The translations under genes were made by a program, and so were the position numbers. Positions 40,831 through 49,391 of a stretch of DNA of 64,000 nucleotides are shown here, one piece after another. This stretch comes from Collinsella aerofaciens (GTDB taxonomy: Bacteria > Actinomycetota > Coriobacteriia > Coriobacteriales > Coriobacteriaceae), in contig NZ_JAQLDU010000007.1 of assembly GCF_028209625.1 (NCBI RefSeq), positions 1 to 64,000 of the forward strand, written 5' to 3'. Positions within the stretch are counted from its first letter, which is position 1. Each line of letters begins with the position of its first letter. The notes under the pieces were generated by a model. That model made no database searches. It was given only the letters and a program-made list of their open reading frames with translations, and was not told the origin of the DNA.

Positions 40831-42306
40831 TTAGAGAAGCTTCTTGAGCTCCTCGGCAACAGCCTGGACCTGCGTGCCGATGATGACCTGGGTAGCACCC
40901 TTGTCCATCTTCATGACGCCCAGAGCGCCGGCCTTCTTGCAGGCGGCCTCGTCGACCAGCTCGGAATCGCCAAGCTCAAAGCGCAGGCGAGTAGCGCAGC
41001 AGTCAACGGTCTTGACGTTCTCCTTGCCACCGACGGCAGCGAGAACAGCAGCGGCCAGGGCGGCGAACTTGTCGTCGCCAGCGGCAGCGGAAGCGGAGGT
41101 CTCCTCGACATCCTCATCCTCGCGACCAGGGGTCATGAGGTTGAACTTGGTGATGGCGAAGCGGAACACGAGGTAGAAGACCAGGAAGGCAGCGATGCCC
41201 AGCGGGATGATCATCCAGGTGTTGGCAGCAGCCGGGAGGCTAGCGGAGAACAGGAGGTCGGTAGCACCAGCGGAGAAGCAGAAGCCAGCACGGAAACCAA
41301 CATAGTAGGTGACGACGGTGAAGATGCCGTACAGGGCAGCGTACACGACGTAGAGCGGGAAGCACAGGAACATGAAGCCGAACTCGAAGGGCTCGGTGAC
41401 GCCGCAGACGAAGGCGCAGATAGCAGCGGAGACAACCAGGCCGATAGCAGCCTTCTTGTTCTTAGCGGTCTGAACCATAGCCAGGGCAGCGCCCGGGATA
41501 CCGAACATCATGCAGGGGAAGAAGCCGGACATGTACATACCGAGGCTCCACTTGACGTCAGCAGAGGTCTCGCCAGCCCAGAAGTGGGTCAGGTCGCCCA
41601 GGCCGATGGTGTCAAACCAGAACACGTTGTTCAGAGCGTGGTGCAGACCGGTCGGGATGAGCAGACGGTTGAGGAAGGCGTAGATGCCAGCGCCGATACC
41701 ATCCATGGCGGCGATACCCTCACCAAGAGCAACAAGAGCACCGAAGATGAGCGGCCAAGCAAAGAGCAGGACGACGGAGACGACGATGCAGATGACGGCG
41801 GTCATGATGGCGACGCAACGCTTGCCGGAGAAGAAGGCCAGCCAGTCGGGAAGACGAGTGTCCTTGAACTTGTTGTAGCAAGTGCCACCGATGACGGCGG
41901 ACAGGATGCCGATGAAGGAGTTACCAGCGATCTTGGAGAACGCGATGCCCTCGGTCGTGGCAAGCCAAGCGGTCTGAGCATCGGCGTCCATACCACGAAT
42001 GGTGCCAACAACAGCGGGGTTCAGGAGCTGCTGGATCATCAGGAAGGCGACGAGGCCAGCGAGGCCAGCGGTGCCATCGTGATCGTCGGCAAGGCCGACA
42101 GCGGCGCCGACTGCGAACAGCCAGGCCATGTTATCGATAAGAGCGCCGCCTGCCTTGATGAGCAGGAAACCGGCGGTATAGGCAAAACCGGTAGTGTCAC
42201 CGGCAGCACCCATGACTGCGGGAGCGAGCAGGTAGCCCACGCCCATAAGAATACCTGCGACGGGAAGCATCAGCGCTTTGCCGAGCTTCTGGAGGTACTT
42301 CATCAT
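40831..42306 (-). CDS. nagE: Glucose-family PTS IICB component, probably GlcNAc-specific
   Basis: 491 aa from ATG 42306 behind GGAGGAG. IIC domain with the family signature CGVTEPFEFGFMFLCFPLY and LIPTGLHHALNNVFWFDTIG, then an acidic linker (GREDEDVEETSASAAAGDD) and a IIB domain with phosphocysteine in VDCCATRLRFELGD. No IIA domain, so a separate Crr-type IIA is needed. LHHALN and the nagA/NagR context favour GlcNAc over glucose. It is about 500 aa rather than about 650, as expected without IIA. Confidence 0.85.
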   Translation of the reverse strand: MMKYLQKLGKALMLPVAGILMGVGYLLAPAVMGAAGDTTGFAYTAGFLLIKAGGALIDNMAWLFAVGAAVGLADDHDGTAGLAGLVAFLMIQQLLNPAVVGTIRGMDADAQTAWLATTEGIAFSKIAGNSFIGILSAVIGGTCYNKFKDTRLPDWLAFFSGKRCVAIMTAVICIVVSVVLLFAWPLIFGALVALGEGIAAMDGIGAGIYAFLNRLLIPTGLHHALNNVFWFDTIGLGDLTHFWAGETSADVKWSLGMYMSGFFPCMMFGIPGAALAMVQTAKNKKAAIGLVVSAAICAFVCGVTEPFEFGFMFLCFPLYVVYAALYGIFTVVTYYVGFRAGFCFSAGATDLLFSASLPAAANTWMIIPLGIAAFLVFYLVFRFAITKFNLMTPGREDEDVEETSASAAAGDDKFAALAAAVLAAVGGKENVKTVDCCATRLRFELGDSELVDEAACKKAGALGVMKMDKGATQVIIGTQVQAVAEELKKLL

Positions 42307-42507
42307 ATGGTATCTCCTCCAACCTTTCTTTCGTTGTTCACCAACGAGTTCCATGTCCGCGCCTTGTGCATACCGGCTTCTCCGCTTGCCGGCATTGATG
42401 CGCAAACTTAGACAACCCAGTCCCTATTTGGGGTTGCTGGTATGTACGGCAGCACACACTCAATTCAAACGTCCACCACATTTCGTTCAAATTACTATAT
42501 CGTTGCC

Positions 42508-42536
42508 AAACGGTTATTTTTGGCCCGTAAACGGTA
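42508..42536. repeat. 21-bp spaced direct repeat before the NagE-like PTS gene
   Basis: AAACGGTT at 42508 and AAACGGTA at 42529, with ATTTTTGGCCCGT between, matching the site before lacF in spacing and centre. Confidence 0.55.
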
Positions 42537-42616
42537 ATTTACGCAGGTAGACATGGTGCGTTTCTTTCATTACCAAACTAATTCTTAGCAATTTCCATTC
42601 GATTTCGTCTCAAAAT

Positions 42617-42659
42617 TGGTTACTACCAGATGAACAGTGGTACCACATTGTTACTACCA
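42617..42659. promoter_or_regulatory. Cluster of NagR-type operators upstream of the PTS gene
   Basis: TGGTTACTACCA at 42617-42628, TGGTACCA at 42638-42645 and TTGTTACTACCA at 42648-42659. The outer two are 31 bp apart (three helical turns). They lie about 310 bp upstream of the PTS start; the rest of 42307-42826 holds the 21-bp repeat and a terminator. Confidence 0.5.
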
Positions 42660-42748
42660 GTTTAGCCGAAATCGTTTTCACTTTATATGAATAAAGTGTC
42701 CCAAAATTTGCATACAACCACCCCCTCTCATCGCCCTCCCCACAGTGC

Positions 42749-42784
42749 AAAAAGCCCGCTAGAACGATGTCCGTTCTAGCGGGC
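42749..42784 (-). terminator. Terminator of the SurA-like gene
   Basis: GCCCGCTAGAACG / CGTTCTAGCGGGC, perfect 13-bp stem, T run on the minus transcript. Confidence 0.88.
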
Positions 42785-42826
42785 ATATCAGATTTTTGGC
42801 TACGTACTCGGCGGCTCGGGCAGCCC

Positions 42827-43912
42827 TTACGCAAACAGGCCGTAGATGCTGATGTTGGCCTTGGCGTAGAGGCCGTTGGCGTACTCGGTCCACTTGGAGC
42901 TGGCGCTCGAAGCCTGCGAGGAGTACTGCTGGTAGGCAGTGTAGTAGGCGGTCATGGCCTGCTTATAGGTGGCGTTATCGGTCGTAAAGGCATCATCGGC
43001 AAAGGCCTTGGCATAGGTGCTGTCGGCATCCTTCCAAGTGCCCTTTGAGCTATCCCACTCATCGCCGGCAAGGTTGATGATGTAGTCGGCGTAGTCTTTG
43101 CTCGCGGTCTCCTCGTTGCCGTCAGCAGGCTCGGTCGGGGCGGTCGGCATGCTTGCGGAGCTATCGCCCACCTTCTTCTTGTAGAGCTTCTGCAGCGTCG
43201 CGGACTGGCGGACGATCTGCTTGGCCTGATCCTTGGACACGCCGTACTGCGTGGCCATGGTCTTGTAGTCGGAGGTGCCGATGGAATCCTCGGCGTACTG
43301 CTTCATTTCCTTGGAAGAGACGGTAATGCCCTCGTCCTCGGCAGCGTCCAGCAGAATCTGGTTGCGCACGTAGGACAGGATAACGTCGGCAGACGGAGCG
43401 GTGTAGTTGCCGTCATCGTCCTTGACGGTGTCGAGGCTGTACTGGCTCTCGATGGCCTCACGCGCGGTGATGTCGCTCTTCTTGCCGTTGTAGCTATAAC
43501 TTGCCACGGTCGAATCGAGCTGGTCCTCGGACAGGGTCGCCGAGCCGACGCCCTTGCCGCCAAAACCACCGTTGCCGATAAAGAAGCCGACCACGGCAGC
43601 AATCACGACGGCGACCACAAAGGCGGCAATCATCGTCTTCTTGTGCTTGCAAGCGTGGTCGCCCACGTCAGAGTCGTCGTCCTCGTCCTGCTCCTCGGGC
43701 ATCAGATTCTCGTCAGCGGCATCCGCGGCAATCTGAGCCTCCAGGCGAGCGTCCTCCTCCTCGGCGGTCGTGCCGGCGGCAATATGTTCGGCAGACGTGC
43801 CGGCGACCAGGTCGATCTTCTCGTCCTCATCACCGTCGGGGCCTTCGCCGCGTTCGATGATCTGGATGCCGTCGATCTCGTCCTTCTCGTCCTTCTTTTG
43901 AATCAGACCCAT
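42827..43912 (-). CDS. SurA N-terminal-like membrane protein
   Basis: 361 aa. A long acidic cytoplasmic N terminus (residues 1-90), one membrane segment (TMIAAFVVAVVIAAVVGFFI, about 93-112), then an external domain with VILSYVRNQILLDAAEDEGI and VSSKEMKQYAEDSIG, the pattern of SurA/PrsA-type chaperone N-terminal domains. No parvulin catalytic domain is visible. It probably helps to fold secreted proteins. Monocistronic. Confidence 0.72.
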   Translation of the reverse strand: MGLIQKKDEKDEIDGIQIIERGEGPDGDEDEKIDLVAGTSAEHIAAGTTAEEEDARLEAQIAADAADENLMPEEQDEDDDSDVGDHACKHKKTMIAAFVVAVVIAAVVGFFIGNGGFGGKGVGSATLSEDQLDSTVASYSYNGKKSDITAREAIESQYSLDTVKDDDGNYTAPSADVILSYVRNQILLDAAEDEGITVSSKEMKQYAEDSIGTSDYKTMATQYGVSKDQAKQIVRQSATLQKLYKKKVGDSSASMPTAPTEPADGNEETASKDYADYIINLAGDEWDSSKGTWKDADSTYAKAFADDAFTTDNATYKQAMTAYYTAYQQYSSQASSASSKWTEYANGLYAKANISIYGLFA

Positions 43913-43950
43913 ATCAGTTACTCCTTGTTAGGAAACATAGTCCCCAATAG

Positions 43951-43979
43951 AATACGCCCGGCAGAGCGCCGGGCGTATT
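43951..43979 (-). terminator. Terminator behind isocitrate dehydrogenase
   Basis: AATACGCCCGGC / GCCGGGCGTATT, perfect 12-bp stem, 60 bp beyond the stop. Confidence 0.75.
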
Positions 43980-44038
43980 GATTCTTAGGTTATACGCAAA
44001 CACTTAAGTACTATTTAGGCGTTTGCAGCGTGCATACC

Positions 44039-45124
44039 TTAGGCCAGGTGCGCGATAACGGCATCGGCAAAGGCCTGCGTGCCCACGGCCCCCTCGACGG
44101 AGCCGGTCTGGGCACGACGCACGTCACCGGTAACCTGCTCGCCCTCGTCGAGCGTGGCAGATACGGCGGCACGAATGCGATTGGCAGCATCGTTCTCGCC
44201 CAGATGATCGAGCATCATAGCCGCAGATAGAATCTCGGCCGTGGGGTTGGCGATATCCTGACCCGCGATATCGGGCGCGGAGCCGTGCGTTGCCTCAAAG
44301 ATGGCGCAATCGGCACCGATGTTGGAACCCGGAGCCATACCCAGGCCACCCACCAGGCCAGCGCACAGGTCGCTGACGATATCGCCGTACAAGTTGGGCA
44401 GCACCAGGACATCGAAGTCATTGGGGTTCTGGACCAGACCCATGCAGGTGGCGTCGACGATCTTGTCGTTGAACTCGATATCAGGATAGTTGGCGGCCAC
44501 CTCGCGCGCCACGCGCAGGAACAGGCCGTCGGTCGCCTTCATGATGTTGGCCTTGTGCACGGCCGTCACCTTTTTGCGGCCGCAGCGGCGGGCATACTCA
44601 AAGGCATACTCCACAATGCGACGGCTCTTGGCGATAGAGATCGGCTTAATCGAGATCGCGGAATCGGCGGCGAAGGTCTTTTGACCCGAACGCTCAACGA
44701 GCTGCGAGAGCTCCTCGACCTCAGCAGCGCCCTCATCGAACTCGATGCCGGCGTAGAGATCCTCGGTGTTCTCGCGCACGATGACCAGGTCGACGTCGCG
44801 GAAGCGCGAGCCGTCGCCCGGCTGCGACAGGCAGGGGCGCACACAGGCGTACAGGTCAAAATGCTTGCGCAGGGCCACGTTGACGCTGCGGAAACCCGTG
44901 CCGACCGGCGTGGTGATGGGACCCTTGATGGCAACCTTGGTCTCGGCGACCGCATCGAGCACGTGCTGGGGCAGCGGCGTGCCAAACTCGTCCATGACGC
45001 CGGCACCGGCCTCCTGGACGTTCCAGTTGATCTGAACACCAGTGGCCTCGACCACGCGGCGCATGGCCTGCGTAATCTCGGGACCGATACCGTCACCGGG
45101 AATCAGGACTACATCGTGCGCCAT
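44039..45124 (-). CDS. icd: Isocitrate/isopropylmalate dehydrogenase family, probably NAD-isocitrate dehydrogenase
   Basis: 361 aa. [20 protein letters not shown] at the start, substrate residues in [37 protein letters not shown], catalytic Tyr/Lys region and [28 protein letters not shown]. The NTEDLYAG segment favours isocitrate over 3-isopropylmalate. It makes 2-oxoglutarate for glutamate synthesis. Tail of a four-gene minus-strand group starting at the dehydrogenase at 47358. Confidence 0.88.
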   Translation of the reverse strand: MAHDVVLIPGDGIGPEITQAMRRVVEATGVQINWNVQEAGAGVMDEFGTPLPQHVLDAVAETKVAIKGPITTPVGTGFRSVNVALRKHFDLYACVRPCLSQPGDGSRFRDVDLVIVRENTEDLYAGIEFDEGAAEVEELSQLVERSGQKTFAADSAISIKPISIAKSRRIVEYAFEYARRCGRKKVTAVHKANIMKATDGLFLRVAREVAANYPDIEFNDKIVDATCMGLVQNPNDFDVLVLPNLYGDIVSDLCAGLVGGLGMAPGSNIGADCAIFEATHGSAPDIAGQDIANPTAEILSAAMMLDHLGENDAANRIRAAVSATLDEGEQVTGDVRRAQTGSVEGAVGTQAFADAVIAHLA

Positions 45125-45130
45125 AATCTG

Positions 45131-45829
45131 TTACTCCTCGTCTTCGGCGTCGTCAGATTTTTTAACGCTAGCACGCTTCTTCTTTTTGGAGAGATCCAGG
45201 CCAAAACGTTTAACAAGCATTTCGCAAATCTCGCTCGAACGGGCCTTGAGATAGCTGCCCTTGCCGTTCTCGGCGTCGAACTTAAGGCGCAGCGCGAGCT
45301 TCTCGGCAACCTCGGCGTCGATCTCGCCCTGGCAAAACTCGTACAGGCAACCGAGCATGTCGCGATACTCAAGGTCGCCGTGGTAGCACTGGATGGCCTC
45401 GTCCAGGATGGGCCAAGCCTCGCGCGAACGCTCGACGTTCGTGGCACCCCACACGCACAGCAGGCGGAAGGCGGCATAGCGCAGCGTGGAGGAGATCTCG
45501 TCGAACAGCGCAGTCTCGGCGCCCTCAAAGGCATCGCCCAGCTGCTCGGGGCAGGTGGTAGAGAGCGCCGTCAGGGCATCGAGGGCCTCCCAGCGGGTCT
45601 GCGCCTCGGGGCGGTCGAGCGCCTCGATCAGCGCGGGCACGCAGGGCACGACGCGCTGCGGATCGCGCTCGGCAAGCAGGTGCAGCACGCGGGCGGCAAA
45701 CTGGCGGATGCGGCGCGTGGGGCAGCCGAGCTCCTTGACCAGACGGTCGACGGCGTTCTCGTTCTCCTCTGCCAGCTGAAGCTGTGCCAGCTCCTCGTCG
45801 GTGAGCTGTTCGTCTTTGTTTTCTGCCAT
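45131..45829 (-). CDS. HEAT-repeat-like protein
   Basis: 232 aa. Repeated helix pairs (TRRIRQFAARVLHLLAERDP, TRWEALDALTALSTTCPEQL, STLRYAAFRLLCVWGATNVE) indicate HEAT-type solenoids. The C terminus is very basic (LSKKKKRASVKKS). The function is unknown; a scaffold or nucleic-acid-bound protein is possible. Six bp before icd. Confidence 0.7.
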   Translation of the reverse strand: MAENKDEQLTDEELAQLQLAEENENAVDRLVKELGCPTRRIRQFAARVLHLLAERDPQRVVPCVPALIEALDRPEAQTRWEALDALTALSTTCPEQLGDAFEGAETALFDEISSTLRYAAFRLLCVWGATNVERSREAWPILDEAIQCYHGDLEYRDMLGCLYEFCQGEIDAEVAEKLALRLKFDAENGKGSYLKARSSEICEMLVKRFGLDLSKKKKRASVKKSDDAEDEE

Positions 45830-45844
45830 AGTTACCTCTTCTTA

Positions 45845-46273
45845 CTATTTCTTAGCGTGCTTGCCAGCACCCTTGCTGTCATCGGTGACCGAGATGAGCT
45901 GTCGGTCGGCCGCGCCATTGCGACGCGCACGGCGGCGTTCCTCGGCGTCGCCCGCGTCGGCGGCGGCGCGATGAGCCTTGTTGACGTTAAAAACCTCGTC
46001 GTGCTTGCGCCATGGACCAACGGACTCGCCAAAGCTCATCTTAAGACCGGCGATAAAGCCGCCGAGCCAGCCGATCGGCGCAAACTGCACCAACGGAAAC
46101 AGCGAAAACACCCAGGTCAGCAGGACGACTGCCGCCGCTCCTGCAAAATTGGCGATCCAGTAGTCGCGCTTGGTGATCACGCGCTTTTCGCACGCCCACT
46201 GGCCGCACAAAAAGCCAATGTAGATCGCAAAGAGAAAGAGCACCAGCGCAAGCACCACGAACGTCCAGTTCAT
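45845..46273 (-). CDS. Small membrane protein of unknown function
   Basis: 142 aa from ATG 46273 (the longer frame adds 12 unlikely residues). Two membrane segments (WTFVVLALVLFLFAIYIGFL and FAGAAAVVLLTWVFSLFPLV), then a charged cytoplasmic tail rich in Arg/Ala (DAGDAEERRRARRNGAAD). No family recognised. It lies 5 bp behind the preceding dehydrogenase gene, so one transcript is likely. Confidence 0.65.
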   Translation of the reverse strand: MNWTFVVLALVLFLFAIYIGFLCGQWACEKRVITKRDYWIANFAGAAAVVLLTWVFSLFPLVQFAPIGWLGGFIAGLKMSFGESVGPWRKHDEVFNVNKAHRAAADAGDAEERRRARRNGAADRQLISVTDDSKGAGKHAKK

Positions 46274-46278
46274 GGGCG

Positions 46279-47358
46279 CTACTCCCCGTGATGATGGCCG
46301 CAGCAGCACTCGTGGCCGTCGTCATGGCCGTGGCCGCCGCAGCACTCGTGGTCCTCGCCGTGATGGTGGCCGCAACCGCACTCATGGTCGTCGCCGTGCT
46401 CGCCGCAACCGCAGCCGTCCTCGTGAGCGCCATGCTCCTCGGGACGATACTGCGACCAGTCCAGACCGGCGGCGATGGCGTCGGCCTCCTCCTTGTAGAG
46501 GACCGTGATGGCCTGGGTGCCCAGCTTGGCGCCACCGATGGCGTCGAGCATGTCGTAGAGCGTAAAGGCCACGTCGGCGCCGGGCAGCGCAAGCTCGCGG
46601 TCGTCGGCATAGGCGAGCGCCAAGCGCAGGTCCTTAATGAAGTGCTCGACCATAAAGCCGGGCTTGTAGTCGCCGTCGAGCGCCTTGGGGGCCAGGCTCT
46701 CCATAGCACCGGACTTACCGGTGCCGCCCAGGATCATCTGGCGGGTCTTCTCCAGGTCAAGGCCGCTCAGCTCGGCAAATGCCATGGCGTCTGCCATGCC
46801 GACCATGCAGGCGCCCAGCGACACCTGGTTGGCGAGCTTGGCAGCCTGGCCCTTGCCGGCGCCGTCGAAGCAGCAGATGTTGGCCGCAAAGGTGGCAAGG
46901 ATGTCGCGGACCGGCGCGATGTCGTTCTCGGTAGCGCCCACGATAGCCGTGAGCGTACCGGCGATAGCGCCCGACTCGCCGCCGGTGACGGGGCAGTCAA
47001 ACGCCATGCGACCAGAAACCTGGGCGGCCTCGGCAATGTCACGGGCAAGCTCGGGCGAGCTCGTGGTGAGGTCGATCAAGACCGCACCCGGCTTGGTGCA
47101 CGCGAGCAGGCCGTCGCCCGCCAGGTAGAGTTCCTCGACCTCGGAGGGATAGCCCACCATGGTAAAGACGACATCGGCGTTCGCCGCGGCATCGGCCGGC
47201 GTATCTGCCCAGACGGCGCCGCGCTCGATAAGCGCCGCCGCCTTGGACTTGGTGCGGTTGTTGACCGTGACGGGATAGCCGGCGTCCAGAATGTGGCCGG
47301 CGATGGGGGCACCCATGATTCCGGTGCCAATGAATGCGACGGAGAGCTTGTTTGCCAT
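46279..47358 (-). CDS. Beta-hydroxyacid dehydrogenase with a Cys/His-rich tail
   Basis: 359 aa. Residues 1-300 are a complete 3-hydroxyisobutyrate/tartronate-semialdehyde reductase type enzyme: Rossmann motif VAFIGTGIMGAPIAGHIL, FDCPVTGGESGAIAGTLTAI and catalytic lysine in GAGKGQAAKLANQVSLG. From about 308 onward a tail of roughly 50 residues holds 14 His and 9 Cys in GCGCGEHGDDHE-type repeats. Such tails bind Ni, Zn or Co in metal-storage proteins. The fusion to a dehydrogenase is unusual. The exact substrate cannot be read from sequence. Confidence 0.85.
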   Translation of the reverse strand: MANKLSVAFIGTGIMGAPIAGHILDAGYPVTVNNRTKSKAAALIERGAVWADTPADAAANADVVFTMVGYPSEVEELYLAGDGLLACTKPGAVLIDLTTSSPELARDIAEAAQVSGRMAFDCPVTGGESGAIAGTLTAIVGATENDIAPVRDILATFAANICCFDGAGKGQAAKLANQVSLGACMVGMADAMAFAELSGLDLEKTRQMILGGTGKSGAMESLAPKALDGDYKPGFMVEHFIKDLRLALAYADDRELALPGADVAFTLYDMLDAIGGAKLGTQAITVLYKEEADAIAAGLDWSQYRPEEHGAHEDGCGCGEHGDDHECGCGHHHGEDHECCGGHGHDDGHECCCGHHHGE

Positions 47359-47456
47359 GAAACCTATCCTTTTGGGTTGGGTGTTGTTACCAGGTTGAAT
47401 ACTCGGTGCCAGCGTTTGGGCTGTGAGTCGAGGGCGATTACGGACGCAGCGCTTGC

Positions 47457-48410
47457 CTACTGACCGCGCACGCGGCGGGCGATACGGTCGGAAAGCGACG
47501 CCTTGTCGGCGCGGTTCTTACCCCAAAACGCGCAGCCCACCATGCCGGGGCCCACGTGCGAGCCGATGGTGGGACCCACGGAGCCGCGAATGATCGTGAC
47601 GTCGGCGCAACCCTCCTCCTTGCGGATGGCGGCTTCGAGCCAGTCACCATCCTTTTCGGCATCGGCCGTCATGATGGCGATGGGCATGGTGCGATCGGGC
47701 ACGTAGTTCTCGCGGAACGACTTGAGGATGGACTTGAGCGCCTTCTTGCGGCCGCGGTTGACGCCGATCAGCGACAGCGAGCCGGCCAGGTCGTAGGAGA
47801 GCTCGGGCTTGACATCGAGCTTTGCCGTGAGCTGCGCCGCCGCGGGCGGAATGCGGCCGCCGGCAGCCAGTGCGTCGAAGCTCTCGAGCGTAAAGTAGCC
47901 GTGGACGTAGGTCTTTGCCTCGTTTGCCCAATCGACCAGCTGCTTGGCGGTCAGTCCCGCCGAACGCTGGCGCACGGCCTCGAGCGCCAAGAGCGCGCCG
48001 GTCGCGCAGGGCAGAGCGTTGTCGACCACGTAGAGCTCAAAATCGGGATACTCGGCACGCACGGCGTCCGCCGCCTGGCACGCGGAGTTGTAGCTCGACG
48101 ACAGCGCCGAGGTAAAGCACAGGTAGACCGTGGGCGTGCCCTCTTTGGCGCACTCGGTAAAGAACTCGATATAGCGACCGAGCGACACAGCCGAGGTGGA
48201 CACGCGGGCACCGGCGCGCATGCGGTCGTAAAACTCCTTGGGCGTGATGCTCGACCAGATGTCGTCTGTGCGCTCCTCGCCATCGATAATGAAGGGGAAA
48301 CCCAGGATATCGACATCGAGGTTCGCGGCGACCTCGGGGCTAAAGTCGCAGCAGGTATCGACGACGATGCGGCAACGGTCCGAATGACCGGTAGATGCGG
48401 CCTTGTCCAT
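47457..48410 (-). CDS. DegV family fatty-acid-binding protein
   Basis: 317 aa, AAGGAG 8 nt before ATG 48410. DegV fold: CRIVVDTCCDFSPEVA at the N terminus, lipid-contacting segment RVSTSAVSLGRYIEFFTECA, VVDNALPCATGALLALEA, and C-terminal GPTIGSHVGPGMVGCAFWGK. These proteins bind fatty acids and present them to fatty acid kinase FakA. Stand-alone here. Confidence 0.88.
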   Translation of the reverse strand: MDKAASTGHSDRCRIVVDTCCDFSPEVAANLDVDILGFPFIIDGEERTDDIWSSITPKEFYDRMRAGARVSTSAVSLGRYIEFFTECAKEGTPTVYLCFTSALSSSYNSACQAADAVRAEYPDFELYVVDNALPCATGALLALEAVRQRSAGLTAKQLVDWANEAKTYVHGYFTLESFDALAAGGRIPPAAAQLTAKLDVKPELSYDLAGSLSLIGVNRGRKKALKSILKSFRENYVPDRTMPIAIMTADAEKDGDWLEAAIRKEEGCADVTIIRGSVGPTIGSHVGPGMVGCAFWGKNRADKASLSDRIARRVRGQ

Positions 48411-48428
48411 CAAAGCGACTCCTTACGT

Positions 48429-48460
48429 AAAAAGGCGGCCACCCGCATGGGATGGCCGCC
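48429..48460 (-). terminator. Terminator of hpf
   Basis: GGCGGCCA / TGGCCGCC hairpin with an A run on the plus side. A small palindrome CGTTAAC-n8-GTTAACG lies between it and the stop. Confidence 0.75.
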
Positions 48461-48489
48461 AACCGTTAACTCATGCAAGTTAACGTATT

Positions 48490-49074
48490 TTACTCGTCAA
48501 GTGTTTCGATACGGGGCTTGATGATGCCATATCCACCATTCTTACGGTGATACACCACATTGATGAGGCCAGTCGTCGCGTTCTCGAACACGTAGAAGTC
48601 GTGGCCCAGCAGATCGGTCTGCACCAGCGCCTGCTCCTCAGTCATCGGGGTGACATCGATGACCTTCTCGCGGACGAGCAGGTCGTCGTCCTCCTCGGGC
48701 AGCAGCAGGTCGGCCAGATCCTCGACACGCTCGACCGGTGCAACATCCGCTGCGCTGGCACCACCCTGGCGGTTGTCCACGACCTTGGTCTTGAACTTGC
48801 GCAGCTGGCGGGTGACCTTATCGGCGGAGAGGTCGATGGCGGCGTACATATCTGCACCGTGCTCGGCAACGCGAATCACCGAACCGCGGGCGCGAACCGT
48901 AACCTCGACGATTGCCGGGTTGGGGTTCGAGGGGTTCTTCTCATAGCGAAGTACAACGTCGACCGTCATGGGCTCGATATCGAAAACCTTGAGCGCCTCG
49001 CCGATCTTCTCATCCACATGCGCACGCAGAGCATCGGTTACCGTCGTCTTGCGTCCAGAAACCTTGATATCCAT
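48490..49074 (-). CDS. hpf: Ribosome hibernation promoting factor (long form)
   Basis: 194 aa from ATG 49074. N-terminal HPF/RaiA domain (MDIKVSGRKTTVTDALRAHV ... LRYEKNPSNPNPAIVEVTVR) and C-terminal dimerisation domain (MTEEQALVQTDLLGHDFYVF, VVYHRKNGGYGIIKP), joined by an acidic linker. It pairs 70S ribosomes into inactive 100S dimers in stationary phase. The 317-bp region upstream holds a small GCACTTT/AAAGTGC hairpin (49198-49219) and the terminator of the next gene. Confidence 0.94.
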   Translation of the reverse strand: MDIKVSGRKTTVTDALRAHVDEKIGEALKVFDIEPMTVDVVLRYEKNPSNPNPAIVEVTVRARGSVIRVAEHGADMYAAIDLSADKVTRQLRKFKTKVVDNRQGGASAADVAPVERVEDLADLLLPEEDDDLLVREKVIDVTPMTEEQALVQTDLLGHDFYVFENATTGLINVVYHRKNGGYGIIKPRIETLDE

Positions 49075-49291
49075 ACGTGGCTCCAATCTGCCTCGGGGAC
49101 TTACTGTACTGGCTATGTACCCATTGCCGTGCATTTAATCACGCGGATTCCCAAAGACCCGAATAACGATTGCTTGATACCGCATACCGAAGTCTCGCAC
49201 TTTTCTGTGGCAAAGTGCGCTATGGAAGAGCGACGGCGACTTTGGTTTTGCACCTAAAAAATGTCTTTGACCTGCTGGTTTTATGGAAACG

Positions 49292-49324
49292 AAAAAGCCG
49301 GGCTCCCCTGTTGGGAGAGCCCGG
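49292..49324 (-). terminator. Terminator of the solute-binding lipoprotein gene
   Basis: GCCGGGCTC / GAGCCCGGC hairpin with T run on the minus transcript. Confidence 0.85.
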
Positions 49325-49391
49325 CGATGCGTGTTGAAACCGTGAAGAGGCGTCCCTCCTAGCGCATAGGAGACGCCACCCCTAGCAATAA

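Noticed and set aside
44285..46291. A 668-codon open frame on the plus strand
   Set aside because: Antisense to icd, the HEAT-like gene and the small membrane gene; no recognisable domain and no ribosome site.
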